Part shown: positions 50,465 through 60,100 of the stretch, piece by piece
Numbering within the stretch: position 1 is the stretch's first letter
Layout: the number at the start of each line of letters is the position of its first letter
From: Streptomyces sp. HM190
Lineage (GTDB): Bacteria > Actinomycetota > Actinomycetes > Streptomycetales > Streptomycetaceae
Assembly (NCBI RefSeq): GCF_009857135.1
Contig: NZ_CP047318.1
Coordinates: 5,394,001 to 5,458,000, forward strand
Length of the DNA: 64,000 nt
Direction of reading: 5' to 3'
The notes under the pieces: generated by a model
Told to the model about the DNA's origin: nothing
What the model saw: only the letters and a program-made list of their open reading frames with translations
Database searches by the model: none
Translations under genes and position numbers: made by a program

Positions 50465-51624
50465 ACGGCAGCGGCGGCAGCCGCCGCGGCCACGGCAGCG
50501 ACGGGCGGCACGGCGACAGTCAAGGACGCGCGATGCCGTCGGGCAGGGCGGAGTCGGAGATGGGCGAACCACGGCACGGCGGGGCAGGCCAGGACGGCCG
50601 CCACGCCCTGAACGACGCCCCGGCCCCAGACCCGGCCGCAGCCCCTGCACCTGCCGATGCCCCAGACCCGGCCCCAGCCCCTGCCGATGCCCCGGACCCC
50701 GCCCCCGAGACGCGGACCCCGCCCGGCCTCCCCGACGTCGGCCTGACCGCGGCCGACGCCTCCTCCGTCGACCTCCTGCTCGCCGTCGCCGTGCGGGTCC
50801 GGGCCGAGGTGGACAGCGCGGGCGAGGCGCGGGCCCTGGCGGCGTTCCGGGCGGCGCGCGAGCAGGGGCCGCGGGCCGCGCGGACCCGGCGGCGGGACGA
50901 CTGGCGTCCCAACCCGCGGCGCCGCGTGCAGCGCTCCGTCCGCACCACCCTGGCCGTGCTGCTGTCCAGCCTCACCCTCGGCGGTGTCGCCTTCGCCGCG
51001 ATCGGCTCGGCCACCCGCGACGACGACGCCGGGCCGGGGCGCGGCGAGCGGGACGGCCGTACGGGGACCTCGCGCGGTGCCCCCGCTGCGCCCGGCCCCT
51101 CCGGGACGCAGGGCGCCGGTTCCACGACGGGTGACCGGCCCGCGAGCGCGCGGGACACCGAGGCCCACTGCCGGGCGTACGAGGAGAAGGCCGAGGGGCG
51201 GGGCAGGGCGCTGGACGCCACCGCCTGGCGGCGACTGGCCGACGCGGCGGGCGGCACGCAGAAGGTCGCCGCCTACTGCGCCGCCCGGCTCGGCGACGCC
51301 GACGACGCCGGGGACCGGGAGCAGGGGGCCGGGGAATCCGCCGGGAAGCAGGACGGGACCGTGCGGTCCACGGGGCCCGACGCCGGGCGGAGGCCCGACG
51401 GCGCGGGGGCGGCGGCAGGGTCCGCCACGGGGAAGCCGGACTGGGCGGGGGAGCCGACCGCGCAGGGCACCCCGGACCAGACCGACCGGCAGGGCCGGAC
51501 GGACCAGGGAGACCAGGCGGACCAGGGGAGCCGGGCGGACCAGGGGGGCCGGGCGGAGCAGCCGAAGGGCGCGGACGGGTCCGGCCGGGTCGACGGGGCG
51601 GACAGGACCCCGGACACGAAGTAA
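50461..51624 (+). CDS. Single-pass membrane partner of ECF sigma 1 (putative anti-sigma)
   Basis: The 387-residue protein starts in ATGA overlap with the sigma gene. A Pro/Ala-rich N-terminus leads to SVDLLLAVAVRVRAEVDSAG and GEARALAAFRAAREQ, then one membrane helix (TLAVLLSSLTLGGVAFAAIG). Outside, a Gly/Ser/Thr linker surrounds a short conserved block with two cysteines (HCRAYEEKAEGRGRALD and DAAGGTQKVAAYC), followed by an Asp/Gln/Gly-rich tail. Topology and translational coupling fit an anti-sigma factor. The paralogue at 52684 shares the AALAAFR motif, the helix and the Cys block. The ligand is unknown. Confidence 0.75.
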   Translation: MNGSGGSRRGHGSDGRHGDSQGRAMPSGRAESEMGEPRHGGAGQDGRHALNDAPAPDPAAAPAPADAPDPAPAPADAPDPAPETRTPPGLPDVGLTAADASSVDLLLAVAVRVRAEVDSAGEARALAAFRAAREQGPRAARTRRRDDWRPNPRRRVQRSVRTTLAVLLSSLTLGGVAFAAIGSATRDDDAGPGRGERDGRTGTSRGAPAAPGPSGTQGAGSTTGDRPASARDTEAHCRAYEEKAEGRGRALDATAWRRLADAAGGTQKVAAYCAARLGDADDAGDREQGAGESAGKQDGTVRSTGPDAGRRPDGAGAAAGSATGKPDWAGEPTAQGTPDQTDRQGRTDQGDQADQGSRADQGGRAEQPKGADGSGRVDGADRTPDTK

Positions 51625-52000
51625 GGCCGGCGTGCTCGCGAGACCCCCGTACTCGCAAGGCACCCGGCCGACTCCGCCGATGGCAACGGCCGGGGCCGCC
51701 ACCCCCCACAGGAGAGGCCCCGACCGTCGCGCGGCACGGGCCGCGCGGCGGCCCGTACTCCCTACAGCGCCGCGCCCCCGATTTGTGTCACACCTCGCCG
51801 GATCACGAGTTAGTTGCATGTTCTACGGACATGGACGGGCAGCGGTTTCAGGCCGTAACGTGCCATTCGCGCCGGATCGCGGAGGACGCCCACTGCTCTG
51901 ACCGCCGGTGAGGTTGAGACCGCAACCATTGATCGAGGAACCAAGACGGCGAGAACCCGGGCCGCGCGAGCGGCGCCGGTCGAGGCGCAAGAGGGGCGCG

Positions 52001-52687
52001 GTGCTGGGGGACGACGCGGAGCTGACCGCCGCGGTACGCGCGGCACAGGACGGGGACGAGACCGCGTTCCGGACTGTGTACCGCGCCGTGCATCCACGGC
52101 TGCTCGGGTACGTACGCACACTCGTCGGCGATCCGGACGCGGAGGACGTCACCTCCGAGGCGTGGCTCCAGATCGCCCGCGACCTGGAGCGGTTCACCGG
52201 TGACGCCGACCGGTTCCGCGGCTGGGCCGCCCGGATCGCCCGCAACCGCGCGCTGGACCACATACGCATGCGGGGCCGCCGTCCCGCGATAGGCGGCGAC
52301 GAGACCGAGCTGACCGGCCGGGCGGCCGAGTCCGACACGGCGGGTGAGGCGATGGAGGCCCTCGCCACCGGCCGCACCCTGTCCCTCATAGCCCGGCTGC
52401 CCCAGGACCAGGCCGAGGCCGTGGTGCTGCGTGTCGTGGTCGGCCTCGACGCCAAGACGGCCGCCGAGACGCTCGGCAAGCGCGCGGGCGCCGTGCGGAC
52501 GGCCGCGCACCGGGGTCTGAAACGGCTCGCGGAGCTGATCGGGGAGAATCCGGAGACGGCCGCGGAGGCCGATCCGGAATCCGGCGACTCGCTGGACGCG
52601 GTGCCCCCACCGAGAGAACCGCGTACCCGCGCGGCTACGTCCGCCGGTGTGACGCATATGCGTCCGCGGACGCAGAAGGACATGTGA
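52001..52687 (+). CDS. ECF RNA polymerase sigma factor (pair 2)
   Basis: The 228-residue protein begins MLGDDAELTAAVRAAQDGDE and has region 2 (FRTVYRAVHPRLLGYVRTLV, DAEDVTSEAWLQIARDLERF, RFRGWAARIARNRALDHIRM) and region 4 (IARLPQDQAEAVVLRVVVGL, TAAETLGKRAGAVRTAAHRG). The tail after LKRLAELIGE is a disordered 45 residues. GTG 52001 follows AAGAGGGG and matches my recollection of the S. coelicolor start; the open frame reaches back to 51908. The next gene starts at the stop (GTGA). Paralogous to the sigma at 49874. Confidence 0.9.
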   Translation: MLGDDAELTAAVRAAQDGDETAFRTVYRAVHPRLLGYVRTLVGDPDAEDVTSEAWLQIARDLERFTGDADRFRGWAARIARNRALDHIRMRGRRPAIGGDETELTGRAAESDTAGEAMEALATGRTLSLIARLPQDQAEAVVLRVVVGLDAKTAAETLGKRAGAVRTAAHRGLKRLAELIGENPETAAEADPESGDSLDAVPPPREPRTRAATSAGVTHMRPRTQKDM

Positions 52688-53829
52688 TGGCCGACGAGCA
52701 GGACAAGTGGCTGAGCCGCGATGTGGCCGAGCGGCTGCTGCGTGGCGAGCCGCTCGACGCCGTCGACCCCGACGCCCGCGCCCGGGCCGAGCGGCTCGCC
52801 GAGACGCTCGGCGCGCTGGCCGCCGAAGCCACCCCCAAGCCCGCGCCGGGCCTCGAACTCGCAGGCGAGGAAGCCGCGTTGGCCGCCTTCCGCACCGCCA
52901 GGACCGCCCGCGCCGCGCAGGGGGACGAGGCCGCCGCGCCCGCGCGGAGCAGCCGTACCCACCCGTCGGCGCCGGTCGCCGACGCCGGGCTCGTACGTCT
53001 CGGGCGGCCCGCCCCGGACGGCCGGCGGGCCCGCTGGGGCCGGCCCGCGCGGTTCGGGCTGGTCGCGTCGCTGGCCGGGGGCATGTTCGGCGGGGCCGCC
53101 CTGGCGGCGGGCAGCGGCGTCCTGACGGGCTCGATCGTCGACGGAGAACCGGAACGTCCCGCCTCCGTCTCCTCCCCCGCGCAGTCGCCGGATCGGCCGC
53201 TGATGTCGCCGTCGCCGCGCGAGGCCCCGTCCAAGGGCGACACCGGCGGCGGCGCGCACGGCGTACCCACGCCGCGCGGTGACGGCTCCGGCGGGAACAC
53301 CCCCGGCGGCGGGGATCCCGGTGCCGGGACCGACGACGGCACCTCGGACGAGGACGGGCAGGGCCAGGGCGGCCTCACCCCGGAGTGGTGGAGCGGCGTC
53401 CTCTCCGCGTGCCGGGACGTCCGCAACGGCAAGGACCTGGACGACGACCGCCGGCGCAGCCTGGAGGACGCGTCCGGCGGCAAGGGCTTCGGCCGGTTCA
53501 AGAAGTACTGCGACGGCGTCCTCGCGGGCGGCGGGAAGAACTCCGGCGACACCCACGGCAAGGGCCGGGGCTCCGGTGGCGCGTCGGGCTCCGCCGGTTC
53601 CTCCGGCGCCGGGGCCAAGGACCACTCCAAGCTCGACACCGACGACGACGACGACTCCGACCGTGGCCGGGGCGACGGCAACGGCGGCAACGGGAACGGG
53701 AACGGGAACGGGAACGGGAACGGGAAGAGCCACGGCCGAGGCGGCGGCAAGGGCAAGAACCACGGCGGCAAGGGCGGCGGCCACGGCAAGGGCGGCTCCG
53801 GGCAGGGCGGCAACCGCCACCAGGGGTAG
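52684..53829 (+). CDS. Single-pass membrane partner of ECF sigma 2 (putative anti-sigma)
   Basis: The 381-residue protein overlaps the sigma stop by 4 bp (alternatively ATG 52687). Its N-terminus MADEQDKWLSRDVAERLLRG with EPLDAVDPDARARAERLAET looks like an anti-sigma domain, followed by GEEAALAAFRTARTAR. One membrane helix (FGLVASLAGGMFGGAALAAG) is followed by a Gly/Ser/Pro linker, the Cys block SACRDVRNGKDLDDDRRRSL and EDASGGKGFGRFKKYC, and a very Gly/Asn/Lys-rich tail encoded partly by GGGAAC hexamers (53692-53723). Architecture parallels the protein at 50461. Confidence 0.78.
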   Translation: MMADEQDKWLSRDVAERLLRGEPLDAVDPDARARAERLAETLGALAAEATPKPAPGLELAGEEAALAAFRTARTARAAQGDEAAAPARSSRTHPSAPVADAGLVRLGRPAPDGRRARWGRPARFGLVASLAGGMFGGAALAAGSGVLTGSIVDGEPERPASVSSPAQSPDRPLMSPSPREAPSKGDTGGGAHGVPTPRGDGSGGNTPGGGDPGAGTDDGTSDEDGQGQGGLTPEWWSGVLSACRDVRNGKDLDDDRRRSLEDASGGKGFGRFKKYCDGVLAGGGKNSGDTHGKGRGSGGASGSAGSSGAGAKDHSKLDTDDDDDSDRGRGDGNGGNGNGNGNGNGNGKSHGRGGGKGKNHGGKGGGHGKGGSGQGGNRHQG

Positions 53830-54220
53830 GGCTGCGATGCTCGCCGCCGCCCCGGGCACGAGCCCGGTCTCCGCACCCTCTCACCAAGCTCTGACCTGCG
53901 GTTTCCCGTCCGCTCAGAAATTCCTTCCCCTGACGGGTAACACTTTCGGCCGCTCCGCCGCAGTACTGAGTGAGCCGACTGGTCATCGGCCGTCGCACTG
54001 AGCCGGGGTTCCCCCCGTACCTGCGGCTCGTGCACCCAGGCGCGGGCGGGACACGTTCCCCCGGTCCCGCCCGCGCCCCAATCCCCCGCGGTCACCCCGT
54101 ACTCCCAGCGACGCCCGCGGCGCCCTCCCGCTATGCGCCCTGTGACGCGCATCACTTCGCGGCCGGCCCTCGCGGCCCCGGTGCCCGGCCGGCCCGCCTG
54201 CTCGTCCCCCTGTTCGTCCG
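53830..54220. other. Gene-free gap between convergent genes
   Basis: About 390 bp. CCCGTC (53908-53913) and GACGGG (53932-53937) could form a loose hairpin. Otherwise low-complexity G/C-rich sequence with no gene seen. Confidence 0.4.
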
Positions 54221-54284
54221 CCCGCCCCGTCACCAGTGGACGACCACCTTGTCCCGCCCCGTCACCAGTGGACGACCACCTTGT
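54221..54284. repeat. 32-bp tandem duplication across the L,D-transpeptidase stop
   Basis: Two exact copies of a 32-bp unit, 54221-54252 and 54253-54284. The right copy contains the last seven codons and stop of the gene (DKVVVHW*); the left copy repeats them out of use, downstream. Confidence 0.85.
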
Positions 54285-55191
54285 CGCCGATCCTGACCTG
54301 CGCGAACAGCCGCGCGATGGCCGCCTCGTCGCGCACGTTGACGCAGCCGTGCGAGGCGCCGTAGTAGCCGCGGGCCGCGAAGTCGGACGAGTAGTGGACG
54401 GCCTGCCCGCCGCTGAAGAACATCGCATACGGCATTGCCGTGTCGTACAGGGTCGACCAGTGGTCACGGGACTTGAAGTAGACGCTGAAGACGCCTTCGC
54501 GGGTGGGCGTGTACTGCGAGCCGAACCGTACCTCGACCGTCGTCAGCGTGGTGCCGTTCACCATCCAGCGCAGGGTCCGACTCGTCTTGCTGACGCACAG
54601 CACCCGGCCCGTGAGGCAGCGCGGGTCCGGCTCCGCCGCCGGCTGGCCCCCGAACGCGTACAACTCCCACTTGCCGGGCTCCCGCGTCATCCCCACCAGC
54701 CGCGCCCAGGTGGCGGTGTCCGTGCTGCCCGTCCGCGGCAGCCCTCGCTTGCCCTGGAAGCCCTTCACCGCCTGCACGGTCAGGTCGTCGTACGTCCCCG
54801 TGGGCCCGACGTGCAGCCACGCGACCTGCCGGAGACGCGCCTGGAGTTCGCGTACCTCGAACCCTTCGTCGCCCCGCGACCACAGGACCTTCGCCGGGAC
54901 CGCGGGGGCGGGGTTCCCGCCGGGCGGCGCGCTCGACGGGGCGGCCCGGCCGCCGGACTCCCCGCCCTTCTGGTCGCCGTCGCCGTCGCTGTTGCTGCCG
55001 CCGCTGCCGCCGCCGCTTCCGGTCGCCCTGTCGCCGTCGTCCGTCAGGGGGCCGCCCGGCGTGGCCGTGGCGTCGACGCGGTCCGGCTGCCGCTGGTCGC
55101 CGTCCACCCGCACCACCGGGCCCGTACAGCCGCCGACCACCACGAGCGTCGCGAGCGCGGCCACAGCTCTCCGCATGTCCCTGGTACGCAT
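54262..55191 (-). CDS. L,D-transpeptidase (YkuD) lipoprotein with peptidoglycan-binding domain
   Basis: The enzyme makes 3-3 cross-links in, or attaches partners to, peptidoglycan outside the cell. The 309-residue protein has a lipoprotein signal (RRAVAALATLVVVGGCTGP with the lipobox Cys), a Gly/Ser/Asp linker, a PG_binding_1 domain (FEVRELQARLRQVAWLHVGP, AVKGFQGKRGLPRTGSTDTA) and a YkuD domain with the active site ASHGCVNVRDEAAIARL (catalytic Cys, with His upstream in AVHYSSDF). ATG 55191 is used; a second ATG five codons on is possible. The open frame upstream is an overlap with the mutase region and non-coding. Confidence 0.92.
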   Translation of the reverse strand: MRTRDMRRAVAALATLVVVGGCTGPVVRVDGDQRQPDRVDATATPGGPLTDDGDRATGSGGGSGGSNSDGDGDQKGGESGGRAAPSSAPPGGNPAPAVPAKVLWSRGDEGFEVRELQARLRQVAWLHVGPTGTYDDLTVQAVKGFQGKRGLPRTGSTDTATWARLVGMTREPGKWELYAFGGQPAAEPDPRCLTGRVLCVSKTSRTLRWMVNGTTLTTVEVRFGSQYTPTREGVFSVYFKSRDHWSTLYDTAMPYAMFFSGGQAVHYSSDFAARGYYGASHGCVNVRDEAAIARLFAQVRIGDKVVVHW

Positions 55192-55431
55192 CCGGCTCCC
55201 CGCCGTCCCATGGCCGCGGTCCCGTGGCCGCGCGGGCCCCGCCGTCCTCCCGGCCGGGTCTGCCGAAAGGTTGCCCGCGCGTGACCCGTCGCGAACAACG
55301 GGGCATGGTTGTGAGCAAGGTCCCAGCAGGTGCCCCTCCACCGGGCGCACGGCCGCCGCTACAGTCCGTCGCGAGGGTCGCCTGTACCAGCGAGTAACCA
55401 GCGAGTAACAAGCAACGCGGAGGCACACACC

Positions 55432-57012
<1,581 letters not shown>

Positions 57013-57045
57013 TTCCGGGCCGCGTTGTCGTACCTTCGTGCCACA

Positions 57046-57708
57046 ATGCGGCTCATGTTCGGAGTCGTCGACCTTCCCACCTATCTGGCGGGCCTCGTCC
57101 TGATCGTCCTGCTGCCCGGCCCCAACTCCCTGTACGTCCTCTCCGTCGCCGCCCGGCGGGGGATCCGGACGGGGTACCGGGCGGCGGCGGGCGTGTGGTG
57201 CGGGGACGCCGTGCTCATGACCCTGTCGGCGGCGGGGGTTGCCTCGCTGCTGCAGGCCAACGCCGTGCTGTTCGGGATCGTGAAGTACGCGGGCGCGGGC
57301 TATCTGACGTGGCTCGCGGTCGGCATGCTGCGGGCCGCGTGGGGCATGTGGCGCAGCCGCCGGGAGGCGGTCGCCGAGGCCCCGCGCGGGGAGGCCGCGG
57401 AGGGCGAGCGGCCGTTCCGGCGGGCGCTGGTCATCAGCCTGCTCAACCCCAAGGCGATCCTGTTCTTCGTCGCCTTCTTCGTGCAGTTCGTGGACCCGGC
57501 GTACGCCTACCCCGCGCTGTCCTTCGTGGTGCTCGGCGCGTTCGCCCAGCTCGCGAGCGTGCTGTACCTGACCGCGCTGATATTCAGCGGCACCAGGCTG
57601 GCCGCCGCGTTCCGCCGCCGCAAGCGGCTGTCGGCCGGGGCGACCTCGGCGGCGGGCGCGCTGTTCCTCGGCTTCGCCGTCAAGCTGTCACTGGCCGGCG
57701 GGGCCTAG
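57046..57708 (+). CDS. LysE/LeuE-family amino-acid exporter
   Basis: The 220-residue protein has six hydrophobic segments with the LysE/RhtB motif LPGPNSLYVLSVAARRGIRT, then CGDAVLMTLSAAGVASLLQA, AGAGYLTWLAVGMLRAAWG and RALVISLLNPKAILFFVAFF. By resemblance to LeuE it may export leucine-like or other small amino acids, substrate unproven. ATG 57046 is drawn; TTG 57025 and ATG 57055 are alternatives. It follows the mutase gene by 33 bp and may be co-transcribed. Its stop codon TAG lies inside the CTAG target duplicated by the adjacent IS. Confidence 0.85.
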   Translation: MRLMFGVVDLPTYLAGLVLIVLLPGPNSLYVLSVAARRGIRTGYRAAAGVWCGDAVLMTLSAAGVASLLQANAVLFGIVKYAGAGYLTWLAVGMLRAAWGMWRSRREAVAEAPRGEAAEGERPFRRALVISLLNPKAILFFVAFFVQFVDPAYAYPALSFVVLGAFAQLASVLYLTALIFSGTRLAAAFRRRKRLSAGATSAAGALFLGFAVKLSLAGGA

Positions 57709-58649
57709 GGTGTGTGTCGAAAGTGGATCTTGAACGTGAGATGATCTTGCTTCGTGGCACGTGGAGATCTGACGGACGCGCAATGGGCGGTGCTGGAACC
57801 GCTGTTGCCGAAGGGCAAGAAGCCCGGACGGCCGCCGACGTGGGCCAGGCGGCAGCTGATCGACGGCATACGGTTCCGGGTCCGTACTGGCGTTCCGTGG
57901 CGGGACCTGCCCGCCGAGTACGGGCCGTGGGGCCGGGCGTACGACTTGTTCCGGCGGTGGCAGCGGGACGGCACCTGGCATCGGATCTTCACCGCGCTCC
58001 AGGCCCGGGCCGACGCGAAAGAGCTGATCACCTGGGACATCAACGTCGACTCCACGGTGTGTCGGGCCCACCAGCACGCCGCCGGGGCAAGGAAAAAGGG
58101 GAGCTGCAGAAGGAGCCGCCCGGCGGCGTCGGCGTCGAGCCCGACGACCACGGCCTCGGCCGCTCGCGCGGTGGCCTGACCACCAAGCTGCACCTGGCCG
58201 TCGAACAAGGCCAGAAGCCCATGTCCATCGTGATCACGGCCGGCCAGCGGGGCGACTCCCCGCAGTTCGAGCCTGTCCTGAACAAGATCCGCGTCCCGCG
58301 TCTTGGCCCAGGCAGGCCGCGCACCCGGCCCGATCGTGTGCGCGCCGACAAGGCGTACGCCTCCCGGAAGAACCGCGCTTACCTGCGGCAGCGCAGGATC
58401 CGCTGCACCATCCCGGACAAGGCCGACCAGGCCCGCAACCGCAAGAAACGCGGCTCGCGCGGCGGCCGACCGCCGAAGTTCGACCCGCAGGACTACAAGG
58501 CTCGGCACGCGGTCGAGTGCGGCATCAACCGCCTCAAAAGGCACCGGGCCGTGGCCACGAGGTACGACAAGCTCGCGGTCCGCTACGAGGCGACCGTCCT
58601 CGTAGCGGCCATCAATGAATGGCTGTGACCAGCACATTCGATACACGCC
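57709..58649 (+). mobile_element. IS5-family insertion sequence, 941 bp
   Basis: The ends GGTGTGTGTCGAAAGTG and (reverse) GGCGTGTATCGAATGTG match 14 of 17, and each is flanked by CTAG (57705-57708 and 58650-58653), a 4-bp target duplication of YTAR type. The sole gene is a DDE transposase in two frames. The left CTAG includes the lysE-family stop codon; the right one begins the truncated MITE-like repeat. So the IS entered where the repeat abutted the exporter gene. The ends and frames look intact. Confidence 0.85.
57754..58628 (+). CDS. IS5-family DDE transposase, two frames joined by a probable -1 frameshift
   Basis: The first frame (from GTG 57754, MARGDLTDAQWAVLEPLLPK) carries the DUF4096 domain and the first Asp in NVDSTVCRAHQHAAGARKKG. 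The second frame, open through GELQKEPPGGVGVEPDDHGL, holds the second Asp in RVRADKAYASRKNR and the Glu in AVECGINRLKRHRAVATRYD, ending AAINEWL. They are joined at A AAG GGG (58095-58101), in X XXY YYZ phase with the first frame; a -1 slip gives the family sequence RKKGELQKEPPGG. The same heptamer is used by the other IS in this window. Confidence 0.85.
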
Positions 58650-58651
58650 CT

Positions 58652-58755
58652 AGTGCCGCGGCAGGCAACGTTCGCCCCGTCGCGACGCCCGGCACGCACT
58701 CTCGGCGCACCGGGCACAGGCCCGAGTACATCCCGTACGAGGACGTGCGCCCGGT
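58652..58755. repeat. MITE-like repeat, truncated copy
   Basis: Starting at TAGTGCCGCGGCAGGCAACG it is nearly identical, in inverted orientation, to the right 105 bp of the element at 15233-15396. It loses similarity after GTGCGCCCGGT (near 58755), about 10 bp before the stop of the convergent polysialyltransferase-like gene, so the second terminal repeat is missing. The IS5-family element lies directly against its preserved end. Confidence 0.75.
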
Positions 58756-58765
58756 CACGCCGCGC

Positions 58766-60100
58766 TCACCCCAGGGTCGCCCGCTTGAGGGACCTGGCCC
58801 GGCGCGCGACTCTTCGTACGGTGGCGTTGCGCGGGATGAAGGCGAGCTGCACCGGGACACCGCCGGGCAGCCCCAGCGAGGTGAGCCGGCGGCGCTTGAA
58901 GTACCGCGGGGTGTGCGTGCTCAGATGCCGCGCCAGATACGACTCGGCCTCCGCGCGCAGCGACGGGTAGATCCTGGACTGCATGGCGTAGCCCACCGCG
59001 CGGACCAGCCGGTTGAGGTCGGCCACGCTCATGCCCGGCCTCCGCGCCTCCACCGCCGCCCGGTCGCCCAGGTCCGGCACCAGCGCGTCCACGACGGTGA
59101 CCGGCACCCGGTTGCTGTTCTCGTACGGCGCGAGCCGCTCCAGCAGGGTCCCGGTGCCCACCCGGGCCACGGGCAGCTCGTACAGCGCGGAGGCGGTGAG
59201 CAGGGCCGTGGAGAAGCAGCCGACCACCAGCGCCGGACGCATCCGCTGGTAGAGCACCTCGGCGAGGACCGGCGTGTCGAGCACCGTGAGGTCGGCGCCG
59301 AGCCGCTCGGCCTCCTTCTCCAGCCCGCGCGACCAGCGCGCCGGGGCGCTCGGGTGCGGCTTGAACACCACCCGCGAGTGGCCGAGCGCCACCGCGCCCC
59401 TCAGCATCCGCACGTGGAGGTCCTCCTCCTCCTCGGCGGTGAGGATGCCGAGCGCGGAGAGGTACTGGCCGAGCAGCAGCGCCGGTTCCTCGACGGTGGG
59501 CAGCGCGTCACCGGTGTCGACCAGCTCGGCGAGGACCTTCACGAAGGCGTCCGTCGGCACGATCTGGGCCGGGACCCCGAACTCGGTGAGCAGCAGGGGT
59601 TCCAGACCCGGCACCAGGTCCAGGTGGAGGAGCCGGTCGATCCGGGTGCCGACCAGTGGGTCGATCTTGTTGCGGGTGGGGCCGTAGCTCATCAGGCCGT
59701 CGGCGTACACGGTGACGGGCGCGCCGGTGAAGATCTGGGTGAAGCCGAGCGCCGGGTGGACCTGGATGGACTCCACCGCCAGCTCGACGTCGTCGTCGCC
59801 GAGCCCCCACAGCAGCCGCAGATGCCGCTCCCACAGGGGCACGTCGTCCATGCGGGGGGACCAACCGCCGGGATGGAAGGGGGAGATGGTCTCGTTCCAG
59901 GAGATGACGTCGTCGAAGCGGGTCCGGAGCCGGTCGAAGCCGGGCATGACGTCCAGGGCGGGAGCCGTCTCCGGCGTCGCCGCGTTGTTGGAGATCAGCA
60001 GGATGCGGCGGTCCGCCGGGCGGAAGCACTCGGTGTCCAGGGCGGCGGCCAGGGTGGCCGTGCCGTACAGCGTGGACGCCATGAAGATCTGCGTGGTCAC
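58766..60100 (-). CDS. Polysialyltransferase-family protein (alpha-2,8-polysialyltransferase-like)
   Basis: The 444-residue product begins MTTQIFMASTLYGTATLAAA (GTG 60100) and contains ILLISNNAATPETAPALDVM, ALGFTQIFTGAPVTVYADGL, SRVVFKPHPSAPARWSRGLE and VVGCFSTALLTASALYELPV. The KPHP and S/T-rich motifs fit the A-2,8-polyST family, which adds sialic-acid-type residues from CMP donors to a growing polymer. With the CMP-nonulosonate synthetase at 62667 it probably builds the polymer backbone. It overlaps the upstream GT2 gene by GTGA, so both are coupled. The basic C-terminus (RRVARRARSLKR) may bind membranes. Confidence 0.78.
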   Translation of the reverse strand: MTTQIFMASTLYGTATLAAALDTECFRPADRRILLISNNAATPETAPALDVMPGFDRLRTRFDDVISWNETISPFHPGGWSPRMDDVPLWERHLRLLWGLGDDDVELAVESIQVHPALGFTQIFTGAPVTVYADGLMSYGPTRNKIDPLVGTRIDRLLHLDLVPGLEPLLLTEFGVPAQIVPTDAFVKVLAELVDTGDALPTVEEPALLLGQYLSALGILTAEEEEDLHVRMLRGAVALGHSRVVFKPHPSAPARWSRGLEKEAERLGADLTVLDTPVLAEVLYQRMRPALVVGCFSTALLTASALYELPVARVGTGTLLERLAPYENSNRVPVTVVDALVPDLGDRAAVEARRPGMSVADLNRLVRAVGYAMQSRIYPSLRAEAESYLARHLSTHTPRYFKRRRLTSLGLPGGVPVQLAFIPRNATVRRVARRARSLKRATLG

